From: Nymphaea colorata
Taxonomy: Eukaryota; Streptophyta; Magnoliopsida; Nymphaeales; Nymphaeaceae
Length of the DNA: 64,000 bases
Assembly: GCF_008831285.2 (NCBI RefSeq)
Contig: NC_045142.1
Span: 23,685,300 to 23,749,299, forward strand
Reading direction: 5' to 3'
Part shown: positions 1 through 11,752 of the stretch, in pieces
How positions within the stretch are numbered: position 1 is the stretch's first letter
How the letters are laid out: every line of letters begins with the position of its first letter
Position numbers and translations under genes: made by a program
The notes under the pieces: generated by a model
Database searches by the model: none
The model's input: the letters and a program-made list of their open reading frames with translations, nothing else
What the model was told of the DNA's origin: nothing

Positions 1-3000
1 CTTCTTGCAGACAACGAATCTGCTCATCTTCATCTTCCCCTAGCTCATATCTGCAACAAAATGGAGAAAGCAACGAAAAGAAGAACTGGATAAGCATGAC
101 AATAACTTTTCAAGGGTGCAAGCAACCAAAAATCAGAACCAATGACAGACGAAAAGCATCAGAGATATATGTTAGAAGGAAAAACTTAAAGTGGTCCTAG
201 TTGAGGAGTCAACAAACATAGACAGTCAAAAGCTGATGACTTTATTTCCACAAAATCACTTCTATTAGGGCCCAAAATTTGGTCATAACTGAATTTCCTG
301 ATTCAGGGTCAAACTTCGCAGAAATTTCACAGATATGGGAATATCTTTATCAATTGGCCCAAATTTCAAGTTAAAGCCTCTCTTTAGCTATGTGAAACAC
401 AATATATGTTTCCCTTTATTCATGGGATACAACATATGATCTTTAATTTTAAAGGGAAAACATAAAATTTTTTTAAAGGGAAAACATAAAATTTCCATTT
501 CCAAACACAATAAAATTTCTTTTTGATGGTTGTCAGCAAAAGTGAAGCTTATATCAGAAAATTCACCAACACAAAGCTCTTTCGAAGGTACAGAGACAGA
601 TTAGTAAGACAAGAACACATGTAAAATAATAATATTCTTTTCTCTATCCGTACATTTAATGCAATTTTAGTATAGCACTTCTTCTTCAAAGGTAAAAGTG
701 GCAATGCATGAGTCTTTAATCTGAAGACACACACACACACATACATCAGGCATGTAGGAGGTGTCCACATAAATTGATTAGTAACTGATATATAATCTGT
801 CATATTTAATGGTTTAAACGATCATCCTTTAATAAGTTTTCACTTGAAGAGACCCAGAAAAGATATAAACCTTTGTTACCATATTTGTCAATATACAAAA
901 TTCGTAATCAATATCTCAATGGTATATTTAGGAATTTTTAAATATAAAACCCAAACCGTAATTAAAAATTTACTACTAATCTAATCTACTTTGTTAATTG
1001 AACAATGTCTAACCATATGTATTGAGGAAAAAAGATAGAAGTTTGTGGCCGTTAAGACGTGTTTATATTCAGTATTAGGCTTGAGAGGGCACTTGTGTAA
1101 TAATGTTTCTTTTTAATGACTTTCTTGTAACTTTTCCCTCTCCTCTAGTCTATATAAGGAGGAGTTAGGGATTCCTTCGAGGTTAATCAAAATTAGTTCT
1201 CTTAAATTTATCATGGTATCAGAGCCCCAGCCGTCTCCTCCTGAGCGAGTTGTCGCCGACTGAGCGGCGCCAACCGCCGCCTGATCGGCGTCAGCTGCCG
1301 CCGCCCGACCCAGCCCTGCCCATTGCCGCCCGACCCATCCCTGCTGCCCCTCGTCGCCCTGCCCATTGCCGCCTGCCGCCGTCCTGCCCATCGCCGCCGT
1401 CCGATCGTTTGTTGTTGTCCGACCGTCGCCTCAGCCTGCCTGTCTGCTATCCCTCAGCCCGCCTGCGCCTCCTCCGCCGTCCGCCTGCGCCGCAGCCGCG
1501 TGTGCACTCTGCCGTTGCTCCGCCCAGCAGACTGAACGCCTGCGCCCGTTGCTGCTTCGCCTGTTCTGCCCGCATCCTTCTGTTGTTTCTTTCGTTCAGT
1601 CTGCTCTCTTTTACACAGCCGCCTTCTCGTTCAGGTCAACATGTCTCGTCTGATTGAGTATTGGTTGCTATCATCTTTATGATCTGTTCGTAGTTATATA
1701 CATGTGATTGTATATTTCTACGCTTCTTATTCCATGGCTCGGTTTCCTCCTTTTTTTTTGAGTTCAAAGATGTTTGAAATTAGTAGTGGAGCTAACACCT
1801 CTTCCTTTGTATCGTCGGGAGAGATGAAGAGTTCCCCATTTTCCAGCATTATCACCAAAATGGATGGGGGTAATTACAAGATGTGGGCCATGCAAGTAAA
1901 AAGAACCTTGATCGCTCATGACAAGGAATATCTCATATTGGAGCCCGAGCCCGTACAGAAGGTTGGAAGATATACTACTTGGTTCAAAGATAATTCGTTG
2001 GTTATGGTATGGATTGTTGGTACTCTCTCTCAAGAAATTGCAAATGAAGTCTTGCACAAGGACAGTGCAAAGGATATGTGGGATTCCCTTGCTGCCACGT
2101 ATTCACAGGCGAGAAATGAAACGCGCATTATGCAGCTTCATCATGATATTCATCAGATGCGACAAGATGGCCGACCTCTTCACACTTATTATTCTAGTCT
2201 CAAGTCCATGTTTGAGAGACTGAATAGCTACTTTCCCGCATGCAAGTGTGAACAACAAAAGGCATACAGAGATATGCTTATGGTAGGGGTCTTTCTTTCT
2301 GGTTTAGACTCTGTTTATGAATCCGCAAAGAACCAAATGCTTACTAGTCCCTCGATTCCTCCTATTGATGAGGCTTACAGTAGGCTCAGCAGAATTCCGA
2401 TCTCTGCATCGACTGTTCCTGATACCACTTCTGCTATGCTTGCTACTCGTGGCAGAGGTGGACCCTTTTTTGCCAGAGGACGAGGGGGCCGTGGCCGTGG
2501 CAATACCCCTTCGCGCCCTGTATGTCAGTTTTGTCACCGCATTGGTCATACTGTGGATAAGTGTTGGCAGAAACATGGCCGTCCAGCTTTTGCAAATCAG
2601 ACTGTATCTACTGATTCTCCTGAGCAGCCTAAGCCTCAGCACACTGCCTCCTCCAGTGAGCTGAGCTGCATGTAGATGACATTCTCTCTCAGTTGAGGAA
2701 CTTGATTGGCGACAGAGCCCATCAAGCCCCTGGTCTGACCACTTCTACTGTTCCTACCGCTGCGAGTGCTTCTTCATCTGGTATGTATTTTGCCTGTACA
2801 GTCTGCTCTGCTACTGACACTACAGATTGGCTTATTGATTCTGGTGCATCGACACATCTCTGTGGGGATAAGGCGCAATTCACCTCTTACATCCCTACTC
2901 CACCGGGTCGTTCGGTTATTCTAGCAGATGGAAAATATTCACCAATTGTTGGACATGGAGAGGTCCAACTTACTTCATCATTGCCGCTGCAGCACGTTCT

Positions 3001-6000
3001 TCATGCACCAGAATTCCCCCATAGCCTACTTTCTATCAGTCAAATTACCAGAGAATTAAATTGTCGTGCTATATTTGACTCTTCCTCTCTTGTGTTTCAG
3101 GATATACTGACGGGCAGGGTGATTGGCAGTGGCCGTGAACAGGGAGGTCTCTAAAGGCTAGTGCATTGCTTTCCCTTTGCTGGATCTACCTCGTCGGGGT
3201 CGTCCTCATCCTCGGCTTATACTTGGCATTTACGTTTTGGACATCTCCCGTTTCATAAACTGCTGCATGTTCTCCCTCAGCTGTCTCATAAGTCGTCTTT
3301 TCAATGTGAGTCTTGTCAGTTAGGCAAACACCATCGGTCATCCTTTCCTCCGCGGTCCAGTAGAAGTAGCCACTCTGTGTTCGAGTTACTTCATTTTGAT
3401 GTTTGGGGCCCGAGTAGTACTCCTGACCTTCAGGATCATCGGTATTATCTTGTTGTTGTTGATGATTACAGTCGTGTTAGTTGGGTTTTTCTTATGAAAC
3501 ACAAATCTGAAGCGGGTCATGTAATAAAAAAATTTATCAATGAAATTCTGACTCAGTTTGATACTTGTGTCAAGATTGTGCGCTCTGACAATGCTCTTGA
3601 ATTATGTGCTTCCTCTTTAGAACAATTTTTCAGGGATAAGGGTATCATTCACCAAACTTCTTGTGCCTATACCTCTCAACAAAATGGGGTTGCTGAAAGA
3701 AAACACCGCCATATTCTTGATGTCGCCAGAACCATTATCATACACAGCCATGTTCCCCATTCTTACTGGGGAGATGCTGTTCTTACAGCATGCTATCTTA
3801 TTAATCGCATGCCGTCATCTGTGTTGGGAGATCTTATTCTTTTCTCTGTTCTTTTTCCTGACAGAGAATTGTTTTCTGTTGCCCCTCGTATTTTTGGCTG
3901 TGTTGCCTTTGTTCAGTTGCTTGGTCCTGGGAGAGATAAGTTATCTCCTCGGGTTATCAAAACGATCTTTGTTGGTTATTCCCGCACTCAAAAGGGATAT
4001 CACTGTTATGATCCTTCTACTCGTCGATATTATGTGAGTGCTGATGTTACATTTTTTGAGTCAACCTCTTATTTCTCTCCAAATGGAACTCAATTAAGGG
4101 TGCCTGAATTTAGTGATGAAGTCCACCTTCCTTTACCTCTCATGAGTTATCCACAACCCGTTGCTTCGCGTTTTGGGGCTATCTACAACGTCGCACTAAA
4201 CCTGTTCAACCTACCCACTGTGCTCCTGTGCCTTCACCCAGCACGCCCAAGGTACTTCCTGAACACACAAGTCCTGCTGACAATTCTTTATGTGATGATG
4301 ACACAGGGGACTCTCCAGAGCATGCTCCTGGTCCTCATATTAATGAACTTGATATGCCCATTGCTCAAAGGAAAGGCAAACGCAGTTGCACTTTGCATCC
4401 TCTCTCTGGTCATTTATCCATGGATAGACTTACTCCTACTTACCGACAGTTTGTCAAGGGACTGTCGGCTGTAGCTCTTCCACAGACTCCCATGGACGCT
4501 CTTTCTGATCCCAAATGGGTCGCAGCAATGCAAGAAGAGATGGATGCTCTTCAGTCTAGAGGCACCTAGACACTAGTTACTCCTTCATCTGATGCAGCTA
4601 TTGTTGGTTGCAGATGGGTATTTACTGTTAAATACAGAGCAGATGGCAGCATTGAGATATATAAGGCTCGCCTGGTTGCTAAAGGCTATACTCAGACTTA
4701 TGGGGTTGATTATTATGATACCTTCTCTCCTGTGGCACGACATGCTTCTTTACGGGTTCTTCTCGCTGTTGCAGTCAGCAAGAATTGGTCTCTATCACAG
4801 CTTGATGTCAAAAATGCCTTTCTGTATGGTGACCTACATGAAGAAGTGTATATGCAGCAACCACCAGGGTTTGTTGCTGAGGGGGAGTGTCAGAAAGTGT
4901 GCAGATTGAGAAAGGCAATTTATGGTCTGAAACAAAGTCCTCGAGCTTGGTTCCAAAAATTATCAGAGAATATTGAGAATGAAGGCTTCAGACGTTCTTC
5001 GACCGATCATTCCCTTTTTGTCAAGAAAACTTCTACAGGTACAGTGATAGTTCTTGTCTATGTTGATGATATCATTGTTACAGGGGATGATATTCAGGGA
5101 ATTTCCAACATCAAGGACATCCTTGGACGACACTTTGTCACCAAGGATCTTGGTGAGCTACGCTATTTCCTAGGTATTGAGTTTGCCAGAAATCAGAAGG
5201 GTCTTATCATGTGTCAAAGGAAATACGTTACTGATGTTTTGCAAGAGACAGGTATGCTAGGATGTCGACCTGCCTCTACACCCATGGACATCAATACTCG
5301 CTTGTATGATGATGATACTGAAGATGTTGATGCTAAACAATATAGAGGGATTGTTGGGAAGCTCCTATATATCACTGTTACTCGACCTGATATTGCCTAT
5401 GCTGTCAGCAGAGTGAGTCAATTTATGGATAAGCCCAAGAAAGTCCATTGGGATGCTGCTATGATGATTCTCAGGTATCTAAAAAATTCACCAGGAACAG
5501 AACTCTTCTTTCAAAATGGTACATCTCTCACTATATCTGTGTATGTTGATGCTGATTATGCGGGATGTCACCTTGACAGAAAATCCACTACTGGATTTTG
5601 TGTGTTTATTGGATCCAACTTGGTCACATGGAAGAGTAAGAAGCAGACTGTGGTTGCCAGATCAAGTGCAGAATCTGAGTATAGAGCTATGGCTCAGGCT
5701 ACTGCTGAAGTTATGTGGGTTAGATCTCTGATGTTGGATCTTACTGTGGAAGTGCCTCTTCTTATGCAATTGTTAGGTGATAACAAAGCTGCTCTGTTTA
5801 TTGCTAATAATCCTGCTTTCCATGAGAGAACCAAGCATGTTGAAGTAAATTGTCACTATACCAGAGACATGATTCAAAAGGGGTTTGTAAGTACCTCCCA
5901 TATTTCAACTACAGGGCAAACTGCTGATATTTTTACTAAAGCTCTTGCAAGAGGACCATTCCAAAGTTGTTGTTCCAAGTTGACCTTGTTTGACATATAC

Positions 6001-9000
6001 GCTCCAACTTGAGGGGAAGTGTTAAGACATGTTTATATTCAGTATTAGGCTTGAGAGGGCACTTGTGTAATAATGTTTCTTTTTAATGACTTTCTTGTAA
6101 CTTTTCCCTCTCCTCTAGTCTATATAAAGAGGAGTTAGGGATTCTTTCGAGGTTAATCAAAATTAGTTCTCTTAAATTTATCAGTGGCCTCACTTTATTT
6201 CATTTTCATGCTTAAATATGTCCTTGATAGTTTAATCCAACACCAGACTTCATTAACAACATATAGTGATCAGTTTAAGAAAGCAGTGCATTTGAACTGT
6301 GAATTTACATTGATGATATAAAGGCAACCGCAATGTTAAAAAATATGTATCACTTGCTGATGATCATGGTGTCACATCTGTAGGCTTGATACTTTCCTGA
6401 TCTAGGAGTGAGAAGGAAATTATAAAGTTGTGAATTCTGGAATAAAGAGTAAGAAATAAATCCTGTTGGCATCTGTCAATAAATTTTACTAAGTATGAAC
6501 ACAGTTTCGATGGATCTCCTGACAAGCATGGCATGTGAACGGTCCTCAGATGACAATACTTTGGAAGTCACACACATTCTTTATAAAGCAAATATATAAT
6601 CTCTTCCAAGTAACTTGATAGAATGAGAAAGCAGATTCAACCAAAAATCGGAAAATCAACCTATATAACTGAGAATTATCTGCCCCTATTGCTACAAGTT
6701 GAAGCAAAGCCAGTTCTACTTTTTTCCATCTTATTTATTTACCATCCAGGGTCTCTCATCTCATGCCAAATGATAGCAACTAAAGTAGAAAAAAATGAAA
6801 TTGAACACATACTCCTCATATCTTTTCTTAGAATGAGTAATGGACATTGCTTCCAAGAATGTGTCTGCCAACAAGCCCGCTTTCATTGCCCTGAACCCTG
6901 TATAAGAAATAGGGAGAAAAATTCCAGAGATTTCGACCACATCACCAGGCCCAACCTGAGAGGAAAAGCAATTAACTATTCAGAAACCAAGAAAAAAAAC
7001 ATTCTATGCCAACTACTTTCTATTTACCAAAGCCACAGAAATCAAACCTTTCTAGTTAGTTCTCCTCTTATATGAATAGTCAAAGATCGTGGCAGACAGC
7101 CTTTTGGAACATGTTGAGATAACTCTTGGATTTTTGCCTACAATAATGAGAAATGTCAAAGTGAAAGTAACCAATGTGAGATGAATAGTCATCTCAAACA
7201 TTAATTATGATCATATTCAAATCTCTGTTTTATTTTCCATTGTTCAGTGTACAGCTAGTCCCTTAAATTTGCATTTATTGGGTATGTCATAGTAAAAGCA
7301 AAGTACTGAATGCTTCTTAGATTCCTCAAGGTTTTTGAAACCCTGAAAGACAAATTTCATCAAGTATATAAAGAGATCACGATCAATCACTCACAGTGAA
7401 GGTGGTCCAGCAAGCCATCAAGTTCATTTAGTAAACCAAATTAATTTAGGTAAAGATTCAAGAACACAAGGAAAAGAGAAAACTGTAAAGATCTTAAAAA
7501 GGAAGCAGTTACAGCCTTTAGCCAATGTAATCTGCTTCTGAGTTTTTTGTATATAAAGTTCAACAGTGGAAAAATCATTCAATTCCTTGCACTGTGGAGC
7601 TTCCAGTGGCTGAGGCTTCACGGAATTTGATTATTGTGCTTGAACAAGCTAAATTCTACTGACAAATGCATGATTAATATCCTTTCCTGCAGAGTTTCAA
7701 AAAGGAACTCGGTAGTGATTGCATACCTCTTGAAACTTCATGAACTTCGAAGCTCTCAGCTGAAGGATTAAATTACCCTTTGCCTTGTTTGTTTTGCACT
7801 GGTTAGATGGACATTCAAATAGTGGCATGTAAACTCTAGCAGTGACCTCCTGTTTGTCCATAAAAAAGTTATTTTAAGAATAAGTCACAAGAGTATGCAA
7901 TGTGCATCATACTTTCTGAATACCAACCCACTGCTGGGTAGAGGTGCTAGTCAACCAATGTATCAGGCTATATAAGAATTTTAAGGCAAGATTCAGTTAA
8001 ATCCACATCAGAAAAGCCTCAGAGGGTTATTTATGAGTTACTAGAGAAGAGTCAAATGATAAACGGGGAAGAAATGCAAGAAAAGAATTCACAGCATCCT
8101 TGACCAAATCAGGCACCCAACTAACATGATCAACCACCTAATTACCATGGTAAATGCAGAAAAAAAATTGAACCTTGAAGAGGACATGTACCTGATAAAT
8201 TTCAAAGCCACATTCCTCACAAGTATAGACAGCAACTTGCATCAAAGGTTTCACATTTGAGCAACGTGTTACAAGGCCAGATACCTTTACTAGTTGACCA
8301 ATATATGAGGAATTAACCTCCCGTATAGTAAATGCCTTCTCCTTAGAGAAGGGCTTTATGGACACCTCACTGCAGCCAATGGACAAGCAAATCAGAACCT
8401 GTGTTGATATTCTAGTACTCGCAGCAACAGAAAAAGTGCAAACTCACCACATATTATTTTACAGTTCAACATGGATAAACATTAGGTTCACTAAATTTCT
8501 CAAAAAGGTAATTCAGAAAAAAATAACGTGCAATGCAGAAAAAGACAATATAATTACAAAAAGTACAGATGCACACTCTAATACAATAAGAAAAAATAAA
8601 AAATATATTTGGAAAGGGAAAATGGAGAAAGAAGTGAAAGCTTTGGAGCTGCAAAGGGTCAACTGCCGACTCACAATGTGAAGACCTATGACAACCCTAG
8701 AACATGTCTCAGGCAAAAAACCTTCAGCAAGCTTCCACCTGTAAAAGGCTTAGGCCTCTATTGATCAGATACCACAGCTTTCATGATAGTAAAAATGAAA
8801 GTCCTAGAGAATTATTTTCAAACATTACGTTTTTTCATTTTTTCCTAGTCAATTTTAATTATGACATTGAAGAAGCTTTTACTAGTTTAACTTGCTGAGG
8901 TAGGTTTCGGAAGAAAACTCATTCTTCAGAAATTTTAAAAGAGAAAACAGTTGCATGTCAGGAGAAGCACTTTAAAGAAATAAACACTCTCATTTGATTT

Positions 9001-11645
9001 AACACTTTGAGAAAATGAAGGACCTACTATGTCTACCCTAATGCCTGGTTTCACACAACAGATTCGCTGAAGAGTTGACAAAGAAATAGTCACCGACAAT
9101 CTACAAAACAAACTTAACAACCATTCAGATGAGCAGAGAATTTAGTGTAACTCCAGTAACAACCGGTGGCGTTTTTTTTTTTTTTTTATAACTGATGAAA
9201 CTGCAACTAATTCAGGTGAACAACAAGAAAGCTTGTGACGAACATGCCATATTCATTGTTTCATTTGGGAATGCTGAGACACCATCGTTACCTATTGGAT
9301 GTCTATCTAATTTGGTTTCCTGGATGTGGGCCTAGGTCATGCAGTCTTAACATCTAGATCCAACAGAGCTGCAGTTTTAAACATAGCTACCAATTCAATG
9401 AATAAAATCCAAATAATTGGATAGAAAAATGTGCCTTTCATTTTAATTTTTGTCCAGCAAAAAATAGAACCACCAGTCACCATGGTAAGCCAAAAAAATT
9501 GTCGCCTATGAAACAAAGTTGCAATCATCATAAGTTCAACCAACAAAATGTGGTGGAAGTAAATGACGTCAGTTGACAATTTATTTTTCCCAATAAAACA
9601 AATTTTTGTGATTGTTTTACATGCTTGTGTTAAAAGAAATATGAGATTGTAAAAGAAAATGAAAATATGTGTTAAGCATGCTAAGTCAATATATAATCTA
9701 TTTGCATCAGTGTAAATTTCCTATCATGGTATAATAAAAGAGCCAGAACATCCTGTAATTTTATTTTCCTTTTGATCTGCATAATTTTGACCACCTTCAA
9801 CCAGAATATACTTACAAGAGACGCTTTATCTCAGGAGGCATTTTCCTAAATGGGTCTGTGTTGTCCATATTTTCTGTGTCTTCTTCCAACCTTTGAGTCA
9901 TTAATATATCAACATCATCATCCCCTGGATAAGGTACTGTTGGTTCTGGCAGAAGTTCATCCACAGCTTCTGCAAAAATAATAATATATCTGCGTGTATT
10001 TGTCCGGACACGCTGAAGAAGTTCTTCAGAATCCTTGAACTGCCAAGAAGAAGGCATTCTATGTCACATGTACTACTATGTAGGATCAGCCAAAATTACA
10101 AGGCAGGCAAAAGGAATTACCGTATCAAGGTCATCCAGTTCAATTTCAATGACACGCAGTGTTCGATTAGCAACATCTTGCTGTATACAGTGTCATGACA
10201 GTGAATAGAAAATAGTCAGCAACAAACTAATATCAACATTTTATAATAAGAAGTGAAAGGAAAACCACTAGGAAAGTTATATCAAGTTATCAGCATTTCT
10301 TAAGCTCCTTGAGTGCAACCAATTTTTCCATAGGAACTACATACAAGGAAGACAGTGATTTTGAATTTGTGTGTCACATTTTATATCAGCAATAATTTGA
10401 AGCTTTCCCTAACTAGCTTCAAAGCTTTAATTTTTTTTTTCTTTTAATAGGGTATGTGAAACATGACTGCACTTCAAGGGAAATAGATTTGCAGTATTGG
10501 TTTGCACGTTCAAAAGTATAACTGTTTAACTGCAGGCATCGAGCAGCCCATTAACAATACAACCAATTTTCAAATATAAAACACTAAAAAAATACATTAA
10601 AATAAAAACAAGCTTTCCAGGAAGAACGATCACAAGCAAGGAAAATAAACCAGGAGGAATCAAGAAGCGTGATACATACATAATTAGTGCTTCATGGTAA
10701 AATAGACTTTGTGAACCCAATCTGTCATTTTTGAGCCAGACATAGCAAAAAGTGAAACAAAAAGAAAAATCTAAAGCCATCATTAAAGATAGGAAGTTCT
10801 GAACTGGATTTTAATTGGGATTTAGAAATGCCAAAATAGACCAACTAGCAAGAAGGACAAGATCATAGTTCTGAACATTGAAAACCCAAAGTTTGGGCGT
10901 AACAATAATGACTTAATAAGTAAACCATCACACCTCTGCAAAATCTCTTTATCTCATTCCCGTTTCATTCTCGTAGTGTATCAAATATCAATCATCGACC
11001 ATCTAACCATGGAAGGTGAAACAGAGGGTCATGACCCATTAGATACTATTGTTCACGACAACCGAGTCAAAAAAACACCATTGAACATAAGGTCTGCCTC
11101 ATGCTACGATTTCAACATGGCAACAATAATAACGAGTAATTTTTCATTTCCTTTCAGCGTAGCAAAAGAACAGCGATACCATCTTCACATGCCTCTCCGT
11201 CCCACATCACTCATAGCATACTATCAACAACTACTGAAGATATTTTGTTTCACAGATAAACGACAAAGGACAAACAAGTAAAACTGCACGAGTATTATCT
11301 CCCAATCATCCGAACTATTACCGACAAATGCTCAAGATAGAGGAAATAAAGAACGGGAGAGAGATCCAGACCAGGATGTTCATGTACTTGCGTTCTCCAT
11401 TAGCGTCAACGAAATTTCTCAAAAACTCCTTGCAGAATTCTACAAGAGGAAAAAGAAAGAAACCCAAATATCAAAACCAGCAAAGGGAAGTGGATCCCTG
11501 TGTCTCCCATCTAGACGGGGAAACAAAACACGGAAAAATTTAGACAAAAACGGGAACGAGGAAGAAGGGTAGGGAGATCTAGTGAAGAATCCAAGGTTTA
11601 GCTTGAAGGCTTACCCTTGTCGCCTTTGTAATCGGGGCCCGGCAT
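1..11645 (-). CDS. MCM7: MCM7 DNA replication licensing helicase subunit, exons 1-9 (3' end off window)
   Basis: MCM7 is a subunit of the MCM2-7 replicative helicase, loaded on origins in G1 and active at forks in the nucleus. Exons read by eye: 11615-11645, 11372-11439, 10121-10180, 9816-10039, 8192-8369, 7727-7849, 7048-7137, 6813-6955 and 1-50 (continuing left). All junctions are GT-AG and the phases join without a break, giving about 320 N-terminal residues. The product starts [10 protein letters not shown], contains [10 protein letters not shown] and DILMTQR, then the OB-fold segment with [13 protein letters not shown] and [14 protein letters not shown], and the second zinc pair in CPSNQC. 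It continues with [12 protein letters not shown] and [13 protein letters not shown]. These match plant MCM7 (PROLIFERA). The AAA+ ATPase half lies beyond the left edge, so integrity cannot be judged. Intron 8 (51-6812) carries a Copia element. Confidence 0.93.
51..1044 (-). other. MCM7: MCM7 intron 8, part downstream of the Copia insertion
   Basis: AT-rich intron sequence between the exon 9 acceptor (TTGCAG, at 51-56 on the minus strand) and the retrotransposon. It contains a short CA microsatellite near 727-741 and a local duplication near 455-500. I see no coding exon or RNA gene here. Confidence 0.8.
1050..1213 (+). repeat. Copia 5' LTR
   Basis: A 164-bp repeat matching 6020-6183. It contains a TATA-like TCTATATAAG near 1149-1158, the likely promoter, and ends TTTATCA directly before the primer binding site. 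Confidence 0.9.
1214..1226 (+). other. Primer binding site (initiator-Met tRNA type)
   Basis: TGGTATCAGAGCC directly follows the 5' LTR. This is the standard plant Copia primer binding site complementary to the 3' end of initiator tRNA-Met. Confidence 0.9.
1227..1660 (+). repeat. GC-rich CCGCC-type leader of the Copia element
   Basis: Between the primer binding site and gag lies a strongly C-rich, imperfectly repetitive stretch (many CCGCC and CTGCC words), open in several frames and encoding only proline/alanine/arginine-rich low-complexity peptides. It contrasts sharply with the AT-rich element body. I read it as untranslated leader rather than a gene. Confidence 0.6.
1734..2675 (+). pseudogene. 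Copia gag (capsid/nucleocapsid), frame-broken from pol
   Basis: About 313 residues from the ATG at 1734; the frame is also open upstream. The N-terminal half has the Copia gag-type helical region. Near the C terminus is an RGRGG-rich stretch and one CCHC zinc knuckle, [14 protein letters not shown] (C-x2-C-x4-H-x4-C), as expected for nucleocapsid RNA binding. The frame ends at TAG 2673-2675, while protease lies in another frame, so an indel near a short local duplication at about 2655-2670 has separated gag from pol. Plant Copia elements normally carry gag-pol as one frame. Confidence 0.85.
2676..3154 (+). pseudogene. Copia aspartic protease segment
   Basis: In frame 2, with the protease active-site motif [13 protein letters not shown] near 2830. 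The downstream SPIVGHGEV and [11 protein letters not shown] segments are typical of Copia protease. The frame stops at TAA 3152-3154, but the continuing sequence in the same frame is the pre-integrase region, so this is a nonsense mutation rather than a natural end. Confidence 0.85.
3155..4227 (+). pseudogene. Copia integrase segment
   Basis: The GAG-pre-integrase zinc-binding region ([22 protein letters not shown]) is followed by the DDE integrase core. Acidic positions are visible in [16 protein letters not shown] and [10 protein letters not shown], and the C-terminal KTIFVGYS and GYHCYDP segments follow. Similarity is lost near 4150-4230, where the rest of pol continues in a different frame; an indel there breaks the polyprotein. 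Confidence 0.85.
4228..6012 (+). pseudogene. Copia reverse transcriptase and RNase H segment
   Basis: Begins in the linker ([18 protein letters not shown]), is interrupted by TAG at 4567-4569, then continues in frame with [19 protein letters not shown] and the catalytic YVDD box near 5060. The RNase H domain follows, with [19 protein letters not shown] and [11 protein letters not shown]. The stop at 6010-6012 is immediately before the polypurine tract. From 4570 on the frame is uninterrupted, so RT/RNase H residues are present but not connected to gag. Confidence 0.9.
6011..6019 (+). other. Polypurine tract
   Basis: GAGGGGAAG directly before the 3' LTR, the plus-strand primer site of the element. 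Confidence 0.8.
6020..6183 (+). repeat. Copia 3' LTR
   Basis: Matches the 5' LTR with differences at about three internal sites, all G/A or C/T, plus the first base. It is followed by the target-site copy GTGGC at 6184-6188. Confidence 0.9.
6189..6812 (-). other. MCM7: MCM7 intron 8, part next to exon 8
   Basis: AT-rich intron sequence between the Copia element and the exon 8 donor (GTATGT on the minus strand at 6812). No further exon was found, which fits direct joining of exon 8 to exon 9 at the left edge. Confidence 0.75.
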
Positions 11646-11730
11646 TCTTCCGCTTCTTCCTTTCCTCCTTCCCGCAGAAATGAATACACCTAGAGGGAGA
11701 GAGAGAGAGAGAGGAAATAGTCTGATCTAG

Positions 11731-11752
11731 GGCGGGAAATTTTGGCGGGAAC
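11731..11752 (+). promoter_or_regulatory. Two E2F-type sites in the MCM7 promoter
   Basis: GGCGGGAAA at 11731 and TTTGGCGGGAA at 11741 are two tandem matches to the E2F/DP site, 90-105 bp upstream of the MCM7 ATG. Plant MCM genes are known to be induced at G1/S through E2F, so the position and sequence fit. A GA-rich tract lies between the sites and the ATG. Binding itself is inferred. Confidence 0.75.

Larger units (their letters stand above)
1050..6183 (+). mobile_element. Ty1/Copia LTR retrotransposon inserted in MCM7 intron 8
   Basis: Complete structure: 5' LTR, primer binding site, gag, protease, integrase, reverse transcriptase, RNase H, polypurine tract, 3' LTR. The order (integrase before RT) defines Copia. 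The same GTGGC flanks both ends (1045-1049 and 6184-6188), a 5-bp target-site duplication. The element lies antisense to MCM7. LTRs differ at about three internal positions over 163 bp, all transitions, so insertion is fairly recent. The coding region has several breaks: a gag/protease frame change near 2660-2693, stops at 3152-3154 and 4567-4569, and a frame change near 4150-4230. It is therefore non-autonomous as it stands. If the LTR starts with the usual TG, its first base in the 5' copy is mutated (C at 1050). Confidence 0.95.

Noticed and set aside
1250-1657. 135-codon plus-strand ORF, proline/arginine-rich
   Set aside because: Low-complexity by-product of the C-rich Copia leader; overlapping frames are equally open and no domain is seen.
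6623-7075. 150-codon plus-strand ORF
   Set aside because: Antisense to MCM7 exons 7 and 8, which are clearly real on the minus strand.
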